DNA of 64,000 nucleotides from Ophioderma brevispina (taxonomy: Eukaryota > Echinodermata > Ophiuroidea > Amphilepidida > Ophiodermatidae), in the NCBI GenBank assembly GCA_023653785.1, contig JAMKCH010041587.1, positions 1-64,000 of the forward strand, given 5' to 3'. Position numbers and translations under genes: made by a program. A model generated the notes under the pieces. The model was not told where the DNA came from and did no database searches. It saw nothing but the letters and a program-made list of their open reading frames with translations. Positions 56,828-64,000 of this stretch are shown one piece after another. Numbering within the stretch: the stretch's first letter is position 1; every line of letters starts with the position of its first letter.

Positions 56828-57700
56828 ACAAATTCTATGAATGGCCAAGTGGTCCTAACAAACGCGTATAAGATTCTAGCGTAAACCTTACACGTTTAAG
56901 AGCAAACCTTACACGTCGAAGATGCAACCGAAACGTATAAGATGCAACCTTAAACGTTAAGATGCAACCTTAACGTCTAACTGGCATATTATGCGTTGTA
57001 AGAATAGGCCAAGTGGTTCAAAAACGCGTAAGGTTGTTATTGTAACCTTACACGAGTAGTACGTATCTTACGCGTGTAAGAATTCGTTTTACACGTCTTT
57101 AGTGTTGAGCGATACGAGGAGATTTTCTTGTGGATGATATTTTTACGCATCATCCCCAAGATTGGGCAACGAGATGACTCTTTAAAAGAAAAGCAAAAAA
57201 ATGTCTAATTCTTCGCCCGCGGTGACATACATTACACAATACCACCTTAAAGGAGGGTGAAAATTTGCATAATCTATGGGGACTTTTTCGTAATTGTAAT
57301 TACAATGGAATGATTTCAATCCTAAATGTTGATGGCTTTTCTAATTACTTTTCACCATGTTAAAAAAATTGTAGCTTTTTTTAGATTAATAATATGTCAA
57401 TTACACTGGCCAAGTCTGTAATTAATCAGGAGCTACGTCGCATTATACCGCGATCAAATGGTATACGTCCATCACTAACGACACATCTACGCGTGTAAGA
57501 AATATCACCTTAGATTTCTTGGTGTGCCTGCATTAGTGTAAGATGATTGGCTGAATGTGAGTTTTCACGCTTTCTCATAACATGATACGCAATTCAAGTG
57601 TCTCGCGCTATATAAGACGTGTAAGCGTGCATCTTTAACAGTGTAAGGTTACGCGTGAAATCTTACTTTTTTAGGACTGTTTGGCCATTTATACAAATTC
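56828..57700. mobile_element. 857-bp TIR insertion with 8-bp target duplication
   Basis: The element at 56,836-57,692 is flanked by ACAAATTC on both sides (56,828-56,835 and 57,693-57,700). Its ends are inverted: TATGAATGGCCAAGTGGTCC against AGGACTGTTTGGCCATTTAT. The matching intron position in copy A (about 55,318) reads 'gaaacaattcaccc' without it. The interior has CGCGTAAG/CTTACACG-like short repeats and no coding capacity. An 8-bp duplication fits hAT-like non-autonomous elements, among others. Confidence 0.88.
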
Positions 57701-57930
57701 ACCCTCTTAGGTACTGGGATTTCATACCCCAAAAACAATACAACACGGTTTTGAAAAGCGATCGTCATGATTGAAAATTGAAACCATCGCAAAAAAGTGA
57801 GGAAGCGGCATTTTTGTTGTCATGATCTAGGGAGCCATTTCTCACTATCACAAGGGAGGGGTCCTCTCCGTGATTTGTTATGTCAGTTGGGTTTTGAGGA
57901 TCTAGGGGGAAGTTAGGGACCAATGTCAAT

Positions 57931-58585
57931 ACGCTTTACACCAAAACACGGAATACATGAATAACATTCAAACTCAACAGGTGCTTGAGGGGAATGTTGG
58001 TCTCAATCCACGCCATGTAAACGTGTATTGTCTTTCCCGATAAAAACATACAAACTTGGAGAGGAATGGAAATCGTCGGAAACTTTTAGAGAATAAAAAC
58101 CTACACTAAAAACAGCGTCATTACATTCATATAAGATGAGGTTGAGTTACATGACTGGGTTAAGACCAAGCTTACATGCAGGGATGCTTATGATGGTGTT
58201 CCTGGTATGGTAAAGGTCAGGTATAGCATTATTCATGGTTAAGATTATTGTTAAATTATTTCAGATTAAAGCTTCCATTAATATTAGTGTAATATTTGGA
58301 TCCCTTTCGTACATCAGGTCACAAATAACGCGACAAATTCTTATACTAGGATTCCACTACTGTCCAGCTAGCTCTCTTATCTGAAGGTATTGAAAGAGCA
58401 ACAAGGCTCTATTCAAAAATTGTATGTGTTGTTTATGTGTAGGTGGGTGTGCTGTGTGGGGGGGGGGTCACAGAGGGGCCCAGAGATTTTAGGCGAAACT
58501 GTCCATCATCCTCGTCCCCCTCTTCCCTCGCCTATGGCGACACTGCTGTTTTCTTCACCTTTCTTGCTATGACTCAAGCACGGGA
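57931..58585. other. intron sequence, unassigned
   Basis: Nothing recognised; a G run lies at 58,459-58,468. Confidence 0.4.
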
Positions 58586-58589
58586 CGTT

Positions 58590-58757
58590 CTGGCAGGAAA
58601 TCAGAGAATCTCGAATTTAACGGCATTCGGAAGTCAGGTTGTGGATTATCACCTTTAGCAAACTCGAGCATAGGAATTTGTAAGGTCCACATCCCATTTC
58701 TCTCATATCCAGTGTGGTTTGCACATCAACGCTAAGGAGTCCATTTTTGAGTGGTGG
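58590..58757 (-). pseudogene. degenerate or indel-broken second-half exon of a module
   Basis: On the minus strand 'PLKNGLLSVDVQTTLDM' leads to 'REMGCGPYKFLC' (C-x6-C). After one missing base, 'EFAKGDNPQPDFRMPLN' matches the segment after the second Cys in other modules. An AAG acceptor candidate precedes it near 58,757. The closing C-x4-C was not found, so its 3' border is uncertain. It would complete the half module of the exon at 59,735. Confidence 0.6.
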
Positions 58758-59734
58758 TCGGCTTGTGAGTTGGTGCAATACTGTTTAAAAATATTTTAAA
58801 AATCCTAAAAAGTACAATTTTCACGGACTATGAACATTAAAACTATGTAGGCGTTTGCTTTTTTTTAAATTACCATGTTTTCCCCAAATCTCTGGTAAAT
58901 TGGGGTCCCTTATTGTTAGTCTTCTATAATATATATAAATACTAGGAAAATGACGGTTATTCAGTCCAAATAGCAATTTTGGTTCGCTTCATATATGAAA
59001 AGTGACACTGAAAAATCGGGCTTCATGACGTGATCAATTTTTAACATATGCAGAACAATGCTTTATTGTTGACATGTATTTGAATCAAAGTTATCTTTTT
59101 CTGTTTCGCCTGTAAAGAATGCGACTTGAGCTAAGTAGAAAATGTAATCAGATTTAAAATATTTGCCCATGATGTTTGAATTTACGCCCAGACGCATTGT
59201 GGGAAATGTATATAGAGAGCTAAGGCTACAGTCAGAGTTCCTACTGAGAAAATGTTCACGTATTTAGGAAATACGCATCATGGGCAAAATAGAACAATGA
59301 TAATATTTTAATAATAGGGGACGAATTCAAAATTCAACCGCCGGGTTAGCAGCGCTTCCGGTCTGTTGAACCGCGTTTCATTGTATAAAATAGAAAACGG
59401 TTTAAAACGTTCAAACTGGAGGAACCGCCAGGCACCAGTGGTTGAGTTTGAGGGGCCCCTAACAAAATTACAAAATTTTTGAGAATTGCCCTCCCCTCCC
59501 TATTAACATGAGTAATTGCTAGTAAAATACAAATAAGAACGTGAGAAGGAAAAGTCAAAACACAACCGCCTAAGTGGTTGGGAAATGATGGGGTTCTGGA
59601 TTTCTTGATGTAGATTATGATCTACTACATGATCTGATTTTTGATGATGTAGTTTCGTCATTTATGATGGAGATTGTGCATGGTCCCCATGGTACCAAAG
59701 TCAGGTTACATCCTTACTATCATGGTGATTTTAC

Positions 59735-59974
59735 CTGGCGTTTGTAGCTGCCCTGGGTTCGGCACCATTGTTCCCTTGGCTACCAAATACCCAACCGCCA
59801 TAGTCGTGTTCCCGCTGATAACGTCGCTGCTCCAGTGAGGCGTGATAGTGAGTGTGAAAGAAACATCACTAGGTCCACGGGTGTTCGCAGCGGATTCATT
59901 TCCCACCAAATGGGCCAAATGCGGTTCCTTGATACTGTGGCTCGACGGTCGTTTGAAGTTGTACTGCGGTAGGT
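59735..59974 (-). CDS. exon of modular 4-Cys gene, first half of a module
   Basis: 240 bp, open, phase 1 at both ends (2 + 3x79 + 1), acceptor ATGATTCAG and donor GTAAAA. It encodes a short linker ('LPQYNFKRPSSHSIKEP') and the N-terminal half of a module: 'SDVSFTLTITPHWSSDVISG', then 'TTMAVGYLVAKGTMVPNPG'. The LWR motif is replaced by TMAVG. The module is split by an intron here, unlike in the exons at 48.8-54.9 kb. Confidence 0.68.
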
Positions 59975-61169
59975 CTGAATCATATGAACGTGGAATATGA
60001 CTGTGATGTGTATTCAGAATGCAGTAACATACAATTAAGAAAACAGTTGTCAAATTGCGAGGCAAATATAAAATAAAGGTTGGTGAGTTGAAAGCAGGGC
60101 ATGTTAATGAACGACTTTAAAAGCACATTCTGAGATCCATAGCACCGCTGATGAACTATCTTATATCATGTTAAAGTAAAATAAAGTGGAAACCGAAAAA
60201 TTAAACCTTGAAATCCCTATATAAATCCTATATGCCATTATTGCCACTTTTCCAAAAATCACGGAGGAGAACCATGCTTGTGTTTACGAGAAAAGTGCTC
60301 CTAGATCTAACAACACAATACTGCTACCTCTTTTTTTGCGGTGAAGTCAGATTGCTAGTCATTTCCTATAGACTCGTACGGGATATGCTCTACTTTTACG
60401 TGGATTTCACTCGGTCTGGAAGAATCTAAATTTGCCGCAAACGGACAGAAATTATACAGGAGCCCTATGGGGCACTATATATGAATCATGGCTTATAACA
60501 TCAAAATGTCCAAAAATCGACTGAAAGGTTGATATAAGATCTATTAATTGTGAGACACCAAATTGTACTATAAATTACTACATACCGAAGGGATCAAATA
60601 TCTAGGTCATTTAAATTTTTCTCGACGGGGTAATAGAAGCCGAGAGTGAAGCTTGCCGTTAATGCGAGTTTGGACTGATGAGCTGCAATTTAAGTAACTT
60701 ACAACCTCAATCACAAATTGATTACCATGACAAAATGTACTCTCATGCTAACATTACATGATACCGTCTTCCAGAGTACCGGTAACATGTTAATTATGTG
60801 TTTATACTGTATATAATGGGTCGACTGGTTGCGTCCCCATGCTGTAAACCCCCTTCACCTGTTGTGGCCACATTACCTAAACTGCATGCAAAGGAACGAC
60901 GTCACTTCAGGTCAATAACATGGGACAAGAGGTCTGTATTACTTGGTTGTAAATGGCCAAAAGGTAGATTTCACAATCACAATTCGTCGTGTCTCTTGAT
61001 CACAGCCAGTGCACTTTGATATACCTGGTCCCGATGACTTCTAGGGGTCTTTCGCTGCACAGAGTGCATGCTAATAGGAACCAGTGACACGTTGCAATGC
61101 ATTGTGGGAATGTTAAAAGAGTGACTTAAAGTTGTATTTGATTAGATCTGTCTATACATTAAACTTACG
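59975..61169. other. intron sequence, unassigned
   Basis: No repeat or further exon recognised. Confidence 0.4.
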
Positions 61170-61708
61170 ATACATTTGGCTTTTGGCAGGAACTATAGAA
61201 TCAGCCCGCCAGAAAGGGGAAAATAAAAGTCCGGCACCGGACTGTCCCCTTTAGCAAATTCAATGCAAAGAAGCGATAGTCAGCAATCCTATTCCCATCA
61301 GGTCAAAGTCAGTTATAGCATAAATGCTCGGTTATAGTAAGGGATAGCAGCCTCGTTCTGATCCTCTTGGCGGAGTATTTGATGATGATAGTCGAAGTGA
61401 GGTTCACTACCGACGGAGTCAGGCGACTTACCGAAGAGCGCCACTCTCCATAAGCCACGCCCATTGATAGTATCAGATGTGTCTGAGGGGCGGGTTACTC
61501 GGAGACGAATTAAACTTCTTGCATCGTTCATGATTATGATTGGTTGCATTGTCCAGAATAGTCCAGTTAGATCAAGCGAAGTGGCCGTGGGCCGAGACCA
61601 CCGCCGTTGGAATTGTCGGGGGGTTAGGAGCAGGTTGGTTGTTGTTAGGATTATAAGGCGAAGGTTGGTGCTGTTGGAGAATGGGACATGGACGTGAATT
61701 GGGTCGGG
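61170..61708 (-). CDS. exon of modular 4-Cys gene, frame broken by several indels
   Basis: Acceptor CCTATCAG before 61,708 and donor GTAAGT after 61,170. It begins with a Pro/Gln/Asn-rich linker ('PSPYNPNNNQPAPNPPTIPT'). A frame change near 61,575 leads to the module: 'DTINGRGLWRVALFGKS', 'HHQILRQEDQNEAAIP', then after further shifts 'ITDFDLMGIG', a Cys-flanked 'DYRF' segment, 'CIEFAKGDSPVPDF' and 'SSCQKP'. The order and the GRGLWR match are convincing. At least four single-base corrections would be needed, so it is either a pseudo-exon or poorly sequenced. Confidence 0.65.
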
Positions 61709-61797
61709 CTGATAGGACATGAAATGTTTGCCATATGCACACACAGTCACATATTCTCAATATTGAGAAAAATAGTAAAAAGCTAACCCTACCGATG

Positions 61798-61891
61798 GAG
61801 TAAATAATTTAAGTCATATCCACAACTAGTGAGTAAAGTATACTCAACTTTGTGTAAAAGTTTACTTCAATATGACTAAGATTATTTACTC
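61798..61891. repeat. short hairpin, 22-bp arms
   Basis: GAGTAAATAATTTAAGTCAT at 61,798 is mirrored by ATGACTAAGATTATTTACTC ending at 61,891. Further TTTACTCAA motifs occur around it. It is a possible MITE. Confidence 0.7.
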
Positions 61892-62679
61892 AACAAATGA
61901 GAGTGATGTTATTTTACTCAATATTGGTTAACCGTTGGCGTGCTGTGTAGTAAGAGGCAATGTGTAGTGTATTAATAATTACAAAGTGGTCGGACCATAA
62001 AAATGTCCACTCATCGCGATGTAACGTAATTACCAAATCAGTGTGTTCCTAATTGGTGTTAATTGGAATGCTAACTTTTTTGAACTCTTTGAACACTTCA
62101 ACGGTCTCGCTTCATTAAGAAGAATAATGAGATTTTTTTCGGTAGTTTATTGGTTAACAATCACTAAGAGCGGCATTTGTTGGGACACGTTGTAGAAACA
62201 CGAAATGACTTAAGTGATGAATGAGATGTTGATTAGATATCAATGTTGCAAAATTAACATGAATTGATGAAAACAAGTAACAAGTAATTATGTAAGGTAT
62301 GGAATGAATTTGAAGTAGTGAATTTAGGTTTTTATGTAACTTTAAGAAGAACAAAATAGCAATAGATAGCTCATTAACTACCTTTATCAGATAATTTTGC
62401 CAATCATTTTGCGATTTAGTCAACATTCTGCATATTTTCTGAAAACCAATGATACCTGCTACAACATTCAGACTCTGCAGACTATTTTGGAAAACGAATT
62501 ACAAAATGTGTGTTCCAAATGCAACATTATTGAGGTTTATTCGTTATCCACATAAACAGCACTTTATATTGGCTCTAAAGTATCTCACCAAAAACCAAGA
62601 TGAATCAAAAGCAAAATGGTATTAGTTGCATTAAAGATGAATATGACAGCTACTCCGATTGTAAATAGATAAAACTTAC
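61892..62679. other. intron sequence, unassigned
   Basis: Nothing recognised. Confidence 0.4.
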
Positions 62680-62786
62680 CATTACATGGAACCATTTGAC
62701 ATGTTACCACTGTGTCACCTCCTGGTAATATTAAATTGAAATCGGGAACAGGACGATCTCCTTTACCAAACTCTATGCATATATAC
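62680..62786 (-). CDS. exon of modular 4-Cys gene, last part of a module
   Basis: 107 bp between an acceptor-like TTGAACAG and a donor GTAAGT. It encodes 'YICIEFGKGDRPVPDFNL', 'GGDTVVTCQMVPCNG': the second Cys of C-x6-C, the shared PxPDF segment and the C-x4-C. The donor is phase 1 like the other exons. The frame stays open upstream to 62,857, so the acceptor call is tentative; upstream 'ILVDVKILRIRQ' may be a diverged piece of the same module. No first-half exon was found to its right. Confidence 0.6.
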
Positions 62787-62984
62787 CTGTTCAAGATTAA
62801 TCGAAAAACAAATGAATTTTGACGTATTCTAAGAATTTTGACGTCTACTAAAATCATTGTAATTTGAAATGTAAGCTTTCAAATGTAGATTGAAAAGATT
62901 GATTAAAAGAGGTATATTGGTATTCTCGAAAGGTTAAACCAGGGTTAGTCCCCCAGGAGGCACTCACATATGAAATGGATATAG

Positions 62985-63265
62985 ATGTAAGGCTGGCGCT
63001 TCCAAACCCATGGGCATTCGGTGACAGAGGACTGAAAAAAATAAGGGTCTTTGGGTGAGAGACAGCTAAAGTGCCCCAAAATAGGGGCTTTCCGAGTGAC
63101 ACATTTGCAATATTTTCGCAAGAAATGGATTCTTTGGATGAGATTTTGGCCAAATTTTCTAAAAAAAAGAGGTCTTTGGGTGACAGTGGTAAAATTTTCA
63201 CAAAATATGGAGTCTTTGTGTGAAATTAAAAAAATAATGGGGTCTTTGGGTGACAACGATGCTGA
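62985..63265. repeat. degenerate tandem repeat, about 45 bp, GGTCTTTGGGTGA core
   Basis: GGGTCTTTGGGTGAGA, GGGGCTTTCCGAGTGACA, GGATTCTTTGGATGAGA, AGGTCTTTGGGTGACA, GGAGTCTTTGTGTGAAA and GGGGTCTTTGGGTGACA follow at intervals of 40-60 bp. Frames on both strands here are translations of this array. Confidence 0.8.
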
Positions 63266-63602
63266 AAAGGGTGGTCTTAACAGCCCTACATACGCGTGCC
63301 TTCCAAGATGGGAGTGCCCCCCGGATTAGACATTCACGAATGGATCATTATTTCTTTCAACATACTCAATAGCAGGTGAGGAAATTTTTCATGATGGAAC
63401 ATATCGTATCCATTAGGAATTGTCTCGCCTGTTGCACCACCATCATGACCATTGTATGTTGAAAGAGATTAGGTCCATTCATGAAGGACTAACTCTGGTT
63501 TAAATCCAGTGTAACAAATCGGAGAGTCCCCATGGCTGAGTGTCAAGGCTTGAATTAACATATACGGAATAAACCGCGACCTTGTAGATGAGGCTATTGG
63601 GT

Positions 63603-63775
63603 CCGCAGTGAAAGTAATTATAGTCCGGCGGGAGCCACAGTCCGGGCCGCATAGACGACAATGGAATAAAGCGTGAAACTAATGTTGCATGAAGAGTCAA
63701 CTAAATCGGGTGCCCTATTCTTTACCGTTGTAGTCGGACTATGAGTACGGCGGACTATAATTACTTCTACACCTG
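63603..63775. mobile_element. MITE-like 170-bp repeat, third copy
   Basis: Inverted ends AAAGTAATTATAGTCCGGCG (63,611) and CGGACTATAATTACTTCTAC (63,751). The interior matches the 49.3-49.6 kb pair ('ggaataaagcgtgaaactaa'). Confidence 0.8.
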
Positions 63776-63889
63776 TGCTGAAACAAACGATGCATACAGC
63801 AGACGACGCAGAACACAATACACAGTTGTGCGATGGGACGCTCAATCACAAGGACACTGTATGATACCAATGTGGCGGGAGATAAGAGG

Positions 63890-64000
63890 CCTCCGGACTC
63901 ACAGTCCACATGTAACGGTGAAGAATGGGGCACTCCATTCAGTTGATCTTCACGCAACATTAATTCCACACTTTATTCCGTTGTCCTCTATGGAATCCGT
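63890..64000. mobile_element. fourth copy of the 170-bp repeat, inverted, cut by window end
   Basis: 'actttattccgttgtcctct' and 'gttgatcttcacgcaacatt' are the reverse complement of the interior at 63,650-63,700. Confidence 0.75.

Larger units (their letters stand above)
54327..57930. repeat. tandem duplication of exon plus upstream intron, copies A and B
   Basis: Copy A (54,327-55,545) and copy B (55,568-57,930) align from the mid-module GRGL codons through the intron. Copy B additionally holds 56,113-56,404 (exon 5' part and intron) and the 857-bp insertion at 56,836-57,692. In copy A the first is replaced by A24; the junction between copies is A21. Confidence 0.88.
48760..62786 (-). other. 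host gene locus: chain of unrecognised 4-Cys modules
   Basis: Nine exons or exon remnants on the minus strand share one module of about 125 residues. Module signature: G-x2-[LN]-W-[RT] near the middle of the first half, often D-Q-A-L after it, C-x6-C with an aromatic residue two before the second Cys, [PS]-x-[FI]-[DN]-[FL]-like text, and a terminal C-x4-C. The exons at 48,760, 51,844, 52,804 and 54,041 hold whole modules with phase 1 borders, the arrangement that allows module duplication without frame change. No signal peptide, start codon, membrane segment or stop was identified, so the gene extends beyond what I can see. Confidence 0.75.

Noticed and set aside
1..64000. CRISPR arrays, bacterial operons, riboswitches or ribosomal RNA genes
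   Set aside because: None of the direct repeats has uniform unit and spacer lengths typical of CRISPR, and no rRNA or bacterial gene signal was seen.

Overview
The window is eukaryotic nuclear DNA, AT-rich and repeat-dense, most likely from a marine deuterostome invertebrate such as an echinoderm, hemichordate or cephalochordate. The grounds are GT-AG introns, an LTR retrotransposon with the Gmr1-type pol order described from deuterostomes, three Penelope-like RT regions, a LINE remnant, tRNA-derived SINE-like segments and many foldback or TIR elements. No operon, bacterial gene, rRNA gene or CRISPR array is visible. The species cannot be fixed from the sequence alone.

Layout. 0-8 kb: minisatellites, including an array that switches strand near 750, an 83-bp array at 3.05-3.76 kb and a 28-bp array at 6.69-7.92 kb. 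8-20 kb: short hairpin/TIR elements (9.55, 11.9, 13.0, 13.3, 14.0, 15.6 and 18.5 kb), two tRNA-like segments and small tandem duplications. 20-24.7 kb: a LINE RT fragment, a Penelope-like element with RT and GIY-YIG regions, and a hAT-like end. 26.16-34.08 kb: a complete but decayed LTR retrotransposon of about 7.7 kb, minus strand, in which integrase lies before reverse transcriptase, next to an inverted LTR fragment. 34-42.7 kb: mostly unrecognised, with a 1.2-kb foldback palindrome at 36.7-37.93 kb and a SINE-like segment at 38.9 kb. 42.7-48.74 kb: a tandem duplication, each unit holding a second type of Penelope-like element with inverted termini plus about 1-1.4 kb of flank.

48.76-62.79 kb, minus strand: the only convincing host gene. 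It is a chain of exons, mostly phase 1 at both ends, encoding repeats of a roughly 125-residue module that I do not recognise. The module has an N-terminal half with a 'LWR' type motif, then C-x6-C, then a closing C-x4-C. Some modules carry long Pro/Arg-rich linkers. Neither end of the gene is seen. One exon is duplicated (54.0-54.9 and 55.57-56.23 kb), with runs of A at both breakpoints. The introns contain mobile elements, including an 857-bp insertion with an 8-bp target duplication and an empty counterpart in the window.

Caution on quality: most recognisable coding sequence is broken by single-base indels, and duplicated segments differ mainly by single-base indels and homopolymer length. 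This resembles incompletely polished long-read sequence, so 'frameshift' should not be equated with 'pseudogene', and some tandem copies may be haplotypes laid end to end.
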